Notes: a model not told the origin generated them from the sequence alone. DNA of 64,000 nt from Sebastes aleutianus (GCA_916700875.1 CAKAKS010000032.1:14852129-14916128); one strand, 5' to 3'. Counted from the stretch's first letter, positions 49,001 through 57,331 are shown. Made by a program: numbers and translations.

Positions 49001-51429
49001 ACTGTATTGATTCTCAAAAACAGTGTATCGATTTTTTATCAATAGTTTGCATGCAAAGATAAACTAATTCAATACTTTATTTCATTTGCAAGGAGATGCG
49101 CCCTCTCAGTGTATGTGCACTCTGAAAGTAGTGCTATAATGGATGTTACGAGGACTGTGATAAATGCAGACGCACATCCAACTGTTCTGATTGCAAAACA
49201 ACAACAACATTTTTCATATGGTGGTGTGTTCTATATACTATGACAGGTTTCCTAAAATTAAATTGCAATATATCGCCTTGCTTACAGTATCGCAATATTT
49301 TTTGTACTTTGTACTACTAACTTTTTTACTGCCTTTTTACCAACATGTTTTTGCACTATGGAACTGTGATGCTGGAAACTGGAATTTCCCTCAGGATCAA
49401 TAAAGTTACTATCCATCTATCTATCTATCTATATTGAATCGTAAACCCCTGCATCATGATATCGTATCGTATCGCCAGATTCTTGCCAATACACAGCCCT
49501 ACTCCTAGCTGATGTTGGTCTTTAGTGGTCCAAAATCCCAGTACCAGTAGAACTCCCCTACCTGACCATGTGGACAGCAGACATTAGTGATTGTAAAGAA
49601 CTTGTGTGATTTCAAACTACTGGACGCAACAATGATATATAGGCCAATTTCAGCATCTTGGAAATATTACAAATGTCCTTGTAGTGCATGCATGAGTCTT
49701 AACCCTCCTATTGTCTTCCTGTCAACCGTGCAACTTTTGGTCTGGTTTAACGGTTTATAAAGCATAAACTATAAATAATCACCTAATTCTGTGTGACATC
49801 TTTTTAGCCAACCTCGTTCCAACTCATAACCACAAGTTTTACTATTTTTGGGGGGGAATTTATGGTTAATAAACATTATTTCCATGAAATTACACCTAAT
49901 TTTTGAGTAAAAAAAAGCAGATTTCTTTTTATGATTTTGACTGTAGTTAGTATCAGTGGAACATAATATTGATGGATTATCACAGATGGGTATATGTCAA
50001 AGTTTAGTCACGAATATTATAAATATTATAATATGAAACATTTTCAGTGGCAGCACATAATGACTAGCTAACTTCATTCCAACTCATTACCACAAGTTTT
50101 ACACTTTTTTTTCTGTAATGTATGGTCAATAAACTTAATTTACATGAATTAAACATCCTTCTTTGAGTATGAAACTCCCCCCAGAAATTATGAATTACTT
50201 TCATCCATGTTATTTTGGGGGCAATCAGATGAAAGAAATCCATATTTGTGATATGATGAAGTTTGAAAACGGGTCAAATTTGAATGAACCCATTCCACAA
50301 ATCCACCCCACAGACTGAAATACACATACTCTTCTTTGTTGTACAAACACAATGCTTTTTAAAATTCAATTTTCCTCTTAAATTATAACCCCCCCTCCCT
50401 GTCACAAAACATTTTTTCAATATTGCCCAGAAGTGAATTATGTCTTGCTTCGAACATAATTATTGCGGTTTTAAATTTGACCAAATCCATGAATTTCAAT
50501 GCATGTGACTTTAAAAAACAGTGTGTTCCCTATATATCCCACATTATTTACTATCCTGATTGCTCTCTTCTGTAGTATGCATAATGGTTGTACGTTGCTT
50601 TTATAAGTGTTAAACCCCAAACTTCCACACAGTAATTCAGATATGGTGATACAAGTGAAGAATACAGAATGTGCAGTGATTTATGGTCCAGTATGTGTCT
50701 TGTTTTATCCTTAAACTGCTATGCTCTTTGCAAGCTTTGACCCTAGGAAAACAGGAAGGTTAAAGATGTAAAGTTGTGTGGTCTGAGCTACAGATAGTTT
50801 TGAGAATAGGGAAGGACCCTAGGGTGCTGGGGGAGGGGACCATCACCACTTCCGAATTCCTCCAACTTTAAGGTAGGAAGGAGACACCCTGCTCAGAGAG
50901 GAGGAGTAGGGGGTTAATTTCACCCATTAGGTTAACCTAAAGTTATCCTGAACCAATCTATCTAGTGGAACATCTGTTGGTCCAGATGAAGCTGTTTTTC
51001 TTCCCCCAATATTGTGCAGAAAATGAAACCATCGCCACCAAACTCGTCGAAACGAAAACGTATACACATTTGTGATTGCGCACGTGTCTTGATTAGAGGA
51101 GTAACGTGAGTGAGTGACTCTAAACTGGGCTTCCCTCAACATATACAGTTATCTGTGTGTATAAATCGATGTTCGTCTAAAATAACAGTACTAAACATAT
51201 CTTCAGAACTTAGAATCCTCACCGTCGCTAGGTTACCCTCTTTGTGAAACTTCCCCCAACATAAACACTCGCATTCACACGAAGAGGAAGCCTATAAAAG
51301 TAAAGTTATATATATAAAATATATATATATGTATGAGTAAAGCAGTACTTACCCCAGCACCACCAGCTCGCCGTACTTCACCGGGTCTTTGCACGGAGCG
51401 CAGTGCTCCTCTTGGCTCGACGAAAACAT
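36427..51429 (-). CDS. peli2: peli2, Pellino E3 ubiquitin-protein ligase (complete, 6 coding exons)
   Basis: Pellino proteins are scaffold/E3 ligases that ubiquitinate IRAK kinases in Toll/IL-1 receptor signalling in the cytosol. Six exons join in frame to 424 residues; the human paralogues are about 418-470. N-terminal part: FHA-like domain with the Pellino 'wing', including NGVKPSTVH and QHSISYTLSRNHTVVVEY. C-terminal part: a RING-like CHC2CHC2 zinc-binding domain, with CGHVHGYHNWG, ECPMC, PCGHVCSE and HAACPFC clearly present. The start MFSSSQEEHCAP and residues such as GGFTEESKPGVWREISVCGD, GLFHTPTQKH and FALYRRTKANG favour PELI2 over PELI1 and PELI3. The ATG at 51427-51429 follows a likely acceptor. 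No lesion seen. Confidence 0.96.
37171..37359 (-). CDS. peli2: peli2 coding exon 5
   Basis: Encodes 63 residues including MDGLTTNGVLVMHPKGGFTE and REISVCGDVYTLRETRSAQ. Acceptor CTATAG, donor GTCAGT. A Thr-Pro replaces the Gln-Arg I recall after SAQ in mammals. Confidence 0.96.
37526..37723 (-). CDS. peli2: peli2 coding exon 4
   Basis: Encodes 66 residues starting IGRSTESPIDFVVTDTVAGS and including STISRFACRVVCER and FDSSKNIFLG. IGRS and the SRFACR motif belong to the phosphothreonine-binding FHA-like fold of Pellinos. Acceptor TTGTAG, donor GTAATT. Confidence 0.96.
37842..38130 (+). mobile_element. hAT-like MITE (289 bp) in peli2 intron 3
   Basis: Ends are inverted: TAGGGCTGCAACTA at left, TAGTTGCAGCACTA at right. 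Flanking 8-mers CTGCAGAG (37834-37841) and CTGCAGAC (38131-38138) are a target duplication with one mismatch. Interior is rich in 'cgattaatcgattagttg'-type palindromic sequence typical of this fish MITE. Non-coding. Confidence 0.85.
38830..39273 (-). mobile_element. related hAT-like MITE, degraded and interrupted
   Basis: The right end, 'cgttagttgcagcccta', is the same terminus as 37842. The left end is eroded. The middle carries foreign sequence (39065-39150). Part of that, 'gggtacccacgagtctcccc' and neighbours, occurs inverted near 47665-47715. Confidence 0.55.
39346..39447 (-). CDS. peli2: peli2 coding exon 3
   Basis: Encodes 34 residues, AVNCKGQHSISYTLSRNHTV through EYCHDKDTDMFQ, a core strand region of the FHA-like domain. 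Acceptor TTTCAG, donor GTAAAG, phase 0. Confidence 0.96.
40987..41863. repeat. foldback (inverted) repeat interrupted by a hAT insertion
   Basis: The left arm (40987-41043: 'gtgatgtcatagggtataaa', 'gctgctccatagacaatgaa') is the inverse of the right arm (41807-41863: 'cattgcctgtggagcagttc', 'ataccaggacatcac'). The hAT at 41169-41796 sits between the arms, with its target duplication inside the host repeat. Confidence 0.7.
41169..41796 (+). mobile_element. hAT transposon remnant with perfect 8-bp target duplication
   Basis: TCTATAAC occurs at 41161-41168 and again at 41797-41804. Ends are inverted: 'agtgattctcaaagt' and 'agtttgagaatcc'. Inside (about 41453-41551) a frame gives PKCVRCLQVLAIKVVKPAKL and ends in a stop. 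That is a decayed BED zinc finger of a hAT/ZBED transposase, so the element derives from an autonomous hAT. Confidence 0.85.
42926..43055 (-). CDS. peli2: peli2 coding exon 2
   Basis: Completes Gly, then YNGSLPNGDRGRRKSRFALY and the NGVKPSTVH motif, ending TPQASK. Acceptor GACAG, donor GTACAC. Confidence 0.96.
44478..45512 (+). mobile_element. long hAT-like element (1035 bp) with nested middle
   Basis: Ends: TAGGGCTGGGCCGTATGAC at left; the right end 'atatcgtccagctcta' is its inverse with changes. Flanks ATTCAGAG (44470-44477) and GTTCAGAG (45513-45520) differ at one base. The outer parts match the short copy at 8541-8850. The GC-richer middle (about 44650-45290) is absent from that copy, so it is an insertion or a longer family form. 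No transposase frame. Confidence 0.8.
47431..48039 (+). mobile_element. hAT-like MITE, copy 1, perfect 8-bp duplication
   Basis: Starts TAGGGCTGTGTAATGGCAAG and ends 'ttcttacacccta'-like sequence. GTCTAAAC flanks it at 47423-47430 and 48040-48047. Its two different ends both recur, swapped, in the inverted copy at 48945-49501. Confidence 0.85.
48325..48819 (-). mobile_element. hAT-like MITE of a different family
   Basis: Right end reads 'tatcggtgcatcccta' (minus sense TAGGGATGCACCGATA, a well-known fish MITE terminus). Flanks GTCATTTT (48317-48324) and GTAATTTT (48820-48827) differ at one base. Interior has 'cgataccgat' palindromes. Non-coding. Confidence 0.8.
48945..49501 (-). mobile_element. 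hAT-like MITE, copy 2, inverted, perfect 8-bp duplication
   Basis: Starts TAGGGGTGTAAGAAAATATT and ends 'cttgccaatacacagcccta', the termini of copy 1 in reverse. CTCCTAGC flanks it at 48937-48944 and 49502-49509. A LINE 3' tail (49190-49437) is nested inside. Confidence 0.85.
49190..49437 (+). mobile_element. LINE-type 3' tail nested in a MITE
   Basis: Ends 'cctcaggatcaataaagtta' followed by an ATCT-repeat tail. The preceding sequence ('gtactttgtactactaactt', 'ggaactgtgatgctggaaac') is the inverse of 52369-52480. Only the 3' untranslated end remains. Confidence 0.65.
51353..51429 (-). CDS. peli2: peli2 coding exon 1
   Basis: Encodes MFSSSQEEHCAPCKDPVKYG and ELVVL plus two bases of Gly. Donor GTAAGT. 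Separated from exon 2 by an 8.3 kb intron full of transposons. Confidence 0.95.
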
Positions 51430-51639
51430 CCTGGCTTCACTGTGTAACATTAAAAGCTCTATTATACAGTAATATAACTCAAAAACCACCGGGAGTTAAC
51501 CTTCAAAAAACACCGCAGGCTCTCATTTCAGATCTTATATATCCGGCGGCATATGTCTATATATATATATAAGCCAGTTTTCCTATAAATAAACTGCTCT
51601 CTAACTTCTTTTAGCGTGACATGGCAAAATGTAACTTAC

Positions 51640-51720
51640 TTGGCGGTTGAATCCGCTCTGAAGCAGATACACAAACAGTGAGGAGCAGGGCCGGACCGTA
51701 CCATTCTCTTCTTCTTTACT
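51640..51720 (-). other. peli2: candidate peli2 5' non-coding exon and promoter region
   Basis: Minus-strand sequence reads CCGCCAA then GTAAGTTAC (a strong donor, exon edge at 51640). TTACACAG, a plausible acceptor, lies 10 bases upstream of the ATG (near 51439-51446). Together these suggest a 5' UTR intron of about 190 bp. No TATA box recognised. Inference from splice signals. Confidence 0.4.
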
Positions 51721-51935
51721 TTCTGTAGGGGGGGCTCCTTACCGAATATTTGTTTAAAACAGTGTTTTTGACTTAAATGTGATGTGTATTGTCATAAAAG
51801 CTATTAAATACACTATATTAAAGTATTTTGCGTTTAATTTATTGTTGAGTAAACAACGTTATTGTACTTTGGAGTAAAACTCCCTCCTTTTGCCACCTCA
51901 CATGGATCCATGGATCGCCCCCTGTGTTATGTAAA

Positions 51936-52033
51936 CAAAGAGTACAATCTGGGAATTCTTAAAGGTCCCATATTATAAAAAAGTGAGATTTTCATGTTTT
52001 GTTTTATTATAAAGCAGGCTTGAGTCCTATATA
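51936..52033 (+). repeat. direct repeat, copy 1 (98 bp)
   Basis: From 'caaagagtacaatctgggaa' to 'gtcctatata'. Matches 52665-52763 with about four differences. Copy 1 stops here, whereas copy 2 runs on into a full host repeat. Confidence 0.85.
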
Positions 52034-52079
52034 GATAGATAGATAGTTATGTTTTTTTGTTTTTTTTACATTTATCCTT

Positions 52080-52368
52080 TGATATTGCAATATATTGTTA
52101 TTAATTGTTTTTTATTTGTTTGTTTCTTTTATTGTCACAACAAACATTAATTACTTCTTTATTGTTTTCTTCCATTTACATGCATGCTCTTTTTAAATAT
52201 CTATATATTGTAATTTACTTAATGAATTGTATATATGTATATATATGTTTTTGTTTTTGTTTTGTTCTTTTTTTATTTGTATTTATTATTGAATTGACAC
52301 TTTGGCAATATTGTTCACCTGACAGTCATGATCAATGAAGCAAATTGAATTGAATTGAATTGAATTGA
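52080..52368 (+). mobile_element. LINE-type 3' end with TTGAA-repeat tail
   Basis: AT-rich sequence ending 'gatcaatgaagcaaattgaa' then a TTGAA array (about 52341-52368), the usual form of a target-primed LINE tail in fish. No coding part left. Confidence 0.55.
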
Positions 52369-52650
52369 ATAGTAACTTTATTAATCCCGAAGGAAATTCA
52401 AGTTTCCAGCATCACAGTTCCATAGTGCAAAACATGTTAGTAAAAAGGCAGTAAAAAAGTTAGTAGTGCAAAGTACAAAGTACAAAATAAAATATACCAG
52501 ATATAAAAATACAAGGAGATGAAGAAAACTGTTAAAACTGAATATAGTGCAGGATAACAGCTGTGATACACGACTATTAAAAAAAGTGAATATAGTGCAG
52601 AAGAGACTGTTAAAAATGAATATAGTGCATTATTATTTGTCCTGCAGACC
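52369..52650 (-). mobile_element. LINE-type 3' fragment
   Basis: Minus strand ends 'ttcgggattaataaagttac'. The adjoining sequence is the inverse of 49250-49405. A short internal tandem ('gaatatagtgcag' units) lies at 52540-52630. No coding part left. Confidence 0.6.
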
Positions 52651-52664
52651 GTCCTCCTTTGTCC

Positions 52665-52763
52665 CAAAGAGTACAATCTGGGAATTCTTAAAGGTCCCAT
52701 ATTATAAAAAAGTGAGATTTTCATGTTTTTTTTTTATTATAAAGCCGGCTTAAGTCCTATATA
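52665..52763 (+). repeat. direct repeat, copy 2 (99 bp)
   Basis: Same sequence as 51936-52033. The 631 bp between the copies consists mainly of LINE-type 3' ends in opposite orientations. Confidence 0.85.
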
Positions 52764-52873
52764 AATACTGTGAAAGTATTGAAACACTCAATCCACAGGG
52801 AAATATACACAGCCCATATTCAGAAACTCTGCATTTGAAACAAGCTGTCAGGATTTCTGCCCATTTGTGATGT

Positions 52874-53273
52874 TGTGGTATATTTTCAGGTCTTGCACCG
52901 GACAGAGAGGCCACTCATTGTAAACATAAGACCGAGAGGCCCCTAGTTGTAAACATATGTGCAGGAAGCGGACGGGGAGACCTGGGGTCATGCGGTGGAT
53001 CCTGGGGCTGAAAGATAAGCATGTAGGTCAAAGGTCACATACCTAAGCATACGCTCAGCTCAGCAAGTTGCCTGAGATGAACCCTATATCAGGAGGTGCG
53101 GGAGCCCCGAAGTTTAGGGACTTCCAGATCTGACTTGAGACCTCCGGACGATTCTAGAACGTTCGTTATGACATGTGTTGCTTGTTGTAATAAACTCTAT
53201 ACCAGCAAGAACAGTGTCCTCGGAGCATCCTTTCTCATCACTTCAACAGCACTGTCGCAGGCAAGATACTACA
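52874..53273 (+). repeat. 5' LTR (400 bp)
   Basis: Starts TGTGGTATATTTTCAGG, ends AGATACTACA. A TATA-like TATATC lies at 53085-53090 and a poly(A) signal AATAAA at 53189-53194, giving a U3-R-U5 layout. Same length and sequence as 57334-57733. Confidence 0.93.
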
Positions 53274-53278
53274 GACTT

Positions 53279-53296
53279 TGGCGTCACGAACAGGAT
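53279..53296 (+). other. primer-binding site, serine tRNA type
   Basis: TGGCGTCACGAACAGGAT starts five bases after the LTR. It complements the 3' end (with CCA) of a vertebrate tRNA-Ser(CGA) as I remember that sequence. Confidence 0.7.
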
Positions 53297-53713
53297 CGGA
53301 GGTGGCCATCAAAAACAACTGCACAAAACGGTGAGCGCACTCGATTAATGCTTGTCATGAATTGAGGCTGTTATGTGGAGTTGTTTGGCCACACCGTAAA
53401 TTAAGAACCTTCTTGTTATGGACATGTCCTGTTGATTTGATGTTTAAAGTGAGGCTCCGTGCCAAATTTGAATAGAGAAAAGAAAAAAGTAAAGAAAAGA
53501 AGTATGAGAAATACAAGGAATAGTTTAGAATAGTTTCATGGTAACGATTAAGGTGTGTTAAATAGTATTATGTACGATTAACGCTAAGACACGTGCATAA
53601 TAAGTATTAGACACTGCGTAACGATGGCTTTGACATAGTCCGGAATTAAGTTAGAAAGACAAAATTGGGAAACCTGGATCCAGGTAATTTGAATAAATAA
53701 ATGTAAAGAGTGT

Positions 53714-53807
53714 TAAGGAAATAAAGGAAATAAAGGAAATGAGGAAATAAGGAAATAAGGAAATTAAGGAAATAAGGAAATAAAGGAAATAAGGAAATAA
53801 AGGAAAT
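53714..53807 (+). repeat. GGAAATAA-type minisatellite in the proviral leader
   Basis: About eleven imperfect copies of a 7-9 base unit (ggaaataa / ggaaata). Confidence 0.85.
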
Positions 53808-53869
53808 GATCACGTGACAGCCGCAAATCGGATAGGAAATAGAGCCCTCAAGTGTAGGAGCATTTTAGT

Positions 53870-54052
53870 ATGGGCCAATTAAAACCTGAAACAACATCTG
53901 ATGGTCAGTTAATAACTGGAGAGTGTAGAATCACAATTCGATTGACCGTTGCCACTCTGACGCTTGTTGACGAACGGTGCTCAAGAAGCATCTTCTCTTC
54001 GGAGATTTTACACCTCAAAGGTAGCAGAAATTTTACGAGAAAAAGTAAATAG
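53870..54052 (+). pseudogene. possible gag start remnant
   Basis: A 60-codon frame beginning MGQLKPET. An MGQ start is usual in gammaretroviral Gag (N-myristoylation), and the position behind the leader fits. Beyond that no Gag domain is recognised, so this is a weak call. Confidence 0.3.
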
Positions 54053-54406
54053 CGGCAGAAAGCATGCGGTATGAATGAAAGATATCTAAAACTGGTGAAG
54101 TAAATGTGTGTGTGTGGGTGTTTATTTTGGGATAAGATGCAGCTGAAGAAAATGTGTGTGTGTAGCAGTGCTGAAATGTGTGTGTGTGGGTGTCTATTTT
54201 GGGAGGAGAAGGAGCTGGAGAGAATGTGTGTGTGTGACATTTGGCTGCTAATGTGTCCCAGATGTGGGCCATGAAATGCATAGGAAGAGAATAAGTGTGT
54301 GCGTAAAGTTAAAAGTAAGAAAGAACATATTAGGATTGAATAACCATATATAGGTGGGGATTTGAGAACAGAACATGTAATAATTTGTAAAGATAGATAA
54401 GTGGCC

Positions 54407-54650
54407 CGATATATTATATAAAACAATGAGCTTCTAAGAAGACTAATGAATTGAATGATATATTATATAAAACAATGAGCTTCTTGCCTTTTTCTAAGAA
54501 GACTAATGAATTGAATGATATATTGTATAAAACAATGAGCTTCTTGCCTTTTTCTAAGAAGACTAATGAATTGAATAATGTAGTGTATAAAACCATGAGC
54601 TTCTTATAAAAGACTAATGAATTGAACGAGTTAGTAAATAAAACATGAGC
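54407..54650 (+). repeat. 60-bp tandem repeat array inside the provirus
   Basis: Four to five copies of a 60-base unit containing 'aaaacaatgagcttcttgcc' and 'aagaagactaatgaattgaa'. The second and third are nearly identical, the first lacks about 12 bases, and the last ones are diverged. Confidence 0.9.
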
Positions 54651-55397
54651 TCTTCTTAAAAGGGACGTTATATAATAAATAAGCTGTTAAAAGCACAAAG
54701 GAACTTCGTCTAAGAAGGGTAGTGTTTGAAACCCCCCCCCTCTCTCTTCTCAAAATTCCTGTCGATGACCCTTTCTTGGGAGATACAGAAAATTCCTTTG
54801 CCATTTGAACTGTTTGGTCCAGTGGGGTTCACTAAGTGCTTTAATGTTTAGGTAGGGGTTTGAGTTAGGAATATAATTGATGATGCTGTTAAAGGGACCT
54901 ATGGGTTCATAAGAGACTAAATCATTGCCTGTTCCTTGTCTGTTATGTCATATATGCTGAGTGAGAATTGAGACGGGAGGCAAGGCAGCGAGCCGGCACA
55001 TCACGGAGTGTGGATTGCTGACGTCAATTTGGAGGCTTCCATTCCAAATCGACTAAAAAGGCCGGTACAAAGTTATCCACAGACTCTTTAACAAAAACAA
55101 AACCTGCATTTCCATATTTGTATGTGTTCTCAGTCATAAGCAATATTGATGGTACACATAAACCTGCTTTCATTTATTAAGCCTAAGAGGAAACTGACCT
55201 GCTCAGTTAGGAGAAAGAAATAAATGAATAAATAAGAAAACTTGGCAACGGATTGATCAGTGAATGCATTTGATTAATTAATGGTATATGATTGTTTAGT
55301 CTAACCTCTGCTGACAATTACAGATGTTCATTTATGTTATTGTGTGTAGTTTGTCTGATCTGTGATGTGGTGGACATTCAATGTGGTGACTGTTTGA

Positions 55398-55556
55398 CGA
55401 TTTGAGCTGTATAGGAAAAAGGAACATGATCAAAAAGACCTGGACCAAGAGACCCTCAGGAAACTTAATCAAATGCAACTGATGGATAATAAGAGGATGG
55501 AGAAGAAGCAGGCTCTGGTTATGCAGAATCAGGCTCCACTAAATCAACTAGTCTGA
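55398..55556 (+). pseudogene. Gln/Lys-rich helical frame, possible gag or pol fragment
   Basis: A 52-codon frame with KEHDQKDLDQETLRKLNQMQ, a likely coiled coil, ending at a TGA directly before the integrase remnant. Origin not recognised. Confidence 0.35.
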
Positions 55557-55558
55557 TG

Positions 55559-55855
55559 ATTCAGGAGGCGCATGGCTTAGCTCACGTTGCAAGGGGGGAA
55601 GTTAAGAGAAAGAGTACAAAAGAGTATGGTTTTTGGGCACCATGATTGCTTGAACAGATTGATTATGTCATAGGCAGGTGTACTATCTGTCCAACAAAAC
55701 GAAAAGATGCTCAATCGGTTGCCAAGTTCTTATGCAGAGAGGTCATAAGCAGGTGGGGACTTCCAGATCGAATATCCTCAGACAATGGAAAAGAGTTTGT
55801 GGATAAGACGGTGAAATTGATTTTGAAAACAAAAAACAAAACTAGGAATTAAAAT
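55559..55855 (+). pseudogene. retroviral integrase remnant (broken)
   Basis: One frame, broken by TGA at 55643-55645. First part: EAHGLAHV (the two His of the HHCC zinc site), then CTIC-P (the two Cys). Then a jump straight to KDAQSVAKF and RWGLPDRISSDNGKEF, which carries the second catalytic Asp. The segment with the first catalytic Asp is missing. A frameshift follows near 55830-55845 and similarity stops before the catalytic Glu. It cannot be an active enzyme. Confidence 0.85.
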
Positions 55856-56041
55856 ATTTCGTTTAATGAGGTTAGGTGGATGAAAATTAAAGATGATTGT
55901 TCTCTTGTCTTGCGTAACGTTACTCGGGAAGATGAAGGAGAATACAGGTGTTCTTATGAAGGTACCGGAACCATTAACTATGGCATGTCAATCTTCTGTA
56001 CTGTCATGGCTCTTGTATCAACAGCAATCATCAGTGGATAA
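55853..56041 (+). pseudogene. Ig-like domain fragment inside the provirus
   Basis: A 62-codon frame directly after the integrase remnant. Residues 16-33 read CSLVLRNVTREDEGEYRC: the L-x-L, V-T-x-E-D-x-G-x-Y-x-C pattern of strands E-F of an Ig V/I-set domain, preceded by VRWMKIKDD. After the Cys it runs to GTINYGMSIFCTVMALVSTA, possibly the G strand or a hydrophobic segment, then stops. The N-terminal half with the first Cys is absent. Source unknown: a captured host gene, or an Ig domain native to this retroviral lineage. Confidence 0.6.
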
Positions 56042-56082
56042 AGTGATGGCTTTATCAGTGAACCTTTTTAAGCCTAGAGTGA

Positions 56083-56343
56083 ATTGTTCTTGGTTGGCAG
56101 GATAAATTGGGGCCACTAGGAGCAGTGTTAGTTCAGGTTTTGGTAGCGCTCGTTCTGTCGTTGTGTGTGATGTTTTGTTTTTGCACGCTGTTGTTGACCT
56201 TTGCAAAGGCTATGATAATTAAATGGGTTGGAGTTGTGCTGCCCGGCGATCAAACGCTGATGCCATTGTTACACGAAGCTGACACGGACGTGGATGAGGA
56301 TGACGCGATAAAGATCGAATTGGTGGAGGAATATCCATTTTAA
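56083..56343 (+). pseudogene. envelope transmembrane tail remnant
   Basis: An 86-codon frame: WQDKLGPLG, a long hydrophobic stretch (about residues 11-36, rich in V/L/C/F) ending at a basic Lys, then an acidic tail (DTDVDEDDAIKIELVEEYPF). Layout and position fit the membrane anchor and cytoplasmic tail of a retroviral Env; surface subunit, fusion peptide and CX6CC region are absent. Confidence 0.6.
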
Positions 56344-56421
56344 ATATCTCATATGATTATAATCATATTATTTACCTCTGTTTTTGCTTGTGTAGTTTGT
56401 AGTGTTGCTGTTGTTTTGCTC

Positions 56422-56455
56422 TTTCGAGACTTTGTTTAGTCTCGAAGGGGGGGTA
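56422..56455 (+). other. internal hairpin plus polypurine tract (first copy)
   Basis: CGAGAC-loop-GTCTCG stem followed by AAGGGGGGG. The same module recurs at 57301-57331, 879 bp downstream. Confidence 0.8.
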
Positions 56456-57300
56456 TGGCAACAAATGAACAATATGATTAATGGACATTTATGAACAATA
56501 TGATTAATTTCACATTTTTACTTATAGAACTGTTCTTATTCTGTGTTTGATGTTTTAATTTGTATCTGTTCTGTATGCAAAAGATACTGGTTTTCTTTTC
56601 TTTCATTCTAGAACATATTGGGGGAAGACCACTGTGAGGGTGGTGGATTGTCAGGGACTCCGAGGGGCTGAATGGGTTCAGACACTTCAAACATGAAAAT
56701 ACGAATGGCCTGAAGAACTCTGAACGTGGACTGTCGATACAACATCCAGAGTCAAGACGTCATCGATACTACACCGGCGTCAAGGCTGCTGAGAAACTAC
56801 AGCGTTATACAGTCTTATGTCTTCTCTTAGATGTTACATTAGTATTCTTAAAAATGAATTTTCGTTTTTGTGTATTACATGTTTGGCAAATGATGGTTTC
56901 TAAATATAATGGGACCTCAGATGTTTTATTTTTCTCGATGTTTAGGGACAGTGGGGTAGGCAGGAAAAGGTCCTTAGAAAGGGGCGATGGGTCGACCAGC
57001 CTGACTTTGGACATTGTTTTGTTTTAATTTGCTGAGAGTTCCATATGTATTTGCTTAAGTCATTTCCATACACAAATTGCTAAAATTCCTAATCTCAGTG
57101 TTATGGAGTACTACGTATGGTCGCCTTGGCAGAGGGACCGTGAGAGAATTTTCCTGTATACATTGTTTCAAGAAAGATTAGCTGCCTGACAGGTTTTTCA
57201 CTCTCACTTTTATACTCCATACAGTTGTTTCAATGGTAAAAAGGACAGGTTGTTAAAATTGTCATGATAATACACCTGTATGTCTCTTCTTTTATTTTTT
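56456..57300 (+). other. non-coding proviral segment between the two polypurine tracts
   Basis: About 845 bp with no recognised viral frame. A 28-codon ORF at 57103-57189 (MEYYVWSPWQRDRERIF...) is open but unassigned. Confidence 0.5.
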
Positions 57301-57331
57301 CGAGACTTTGTTTAAGTCTCGAAGGGGGGAA
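57301..57331 (+). other. hairpin plus polypurine tract before the 3' LTR
   Basis: CGAGAC, a T-rich loop, GTCTCG, then GAAGGGGGGAA two bases before the LTR's TG. This is the expected plus-strand primer site. Confidence 0.8.

Larger units (their letters stand above)
43056..51352. other. peli2 intron 1 (8.3 kb), transposon-dense
   Basis: No exon. 44478-45512, 47431-48039, 48325-48819 and 48945-49501 are hAT-like insertions with target duplications, and 49190-49437 is a LINE tail inside one of them. 43100-44450, 45550-47230 and 49510-51300 show no gene; the last is AT-rich. Confidence 0.55.

Noticed and set aside
54033..54426. His/Thr-rich minus-strand frames
   Set aside because: Translation of GT-rich tandem repeats inside the provirus.
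54407..54650. Regular 60-bp repeats considered as a CRISPR array
   Set aside because: Direct tandem units without spacers, in a vertebrate genome inside a provirus.
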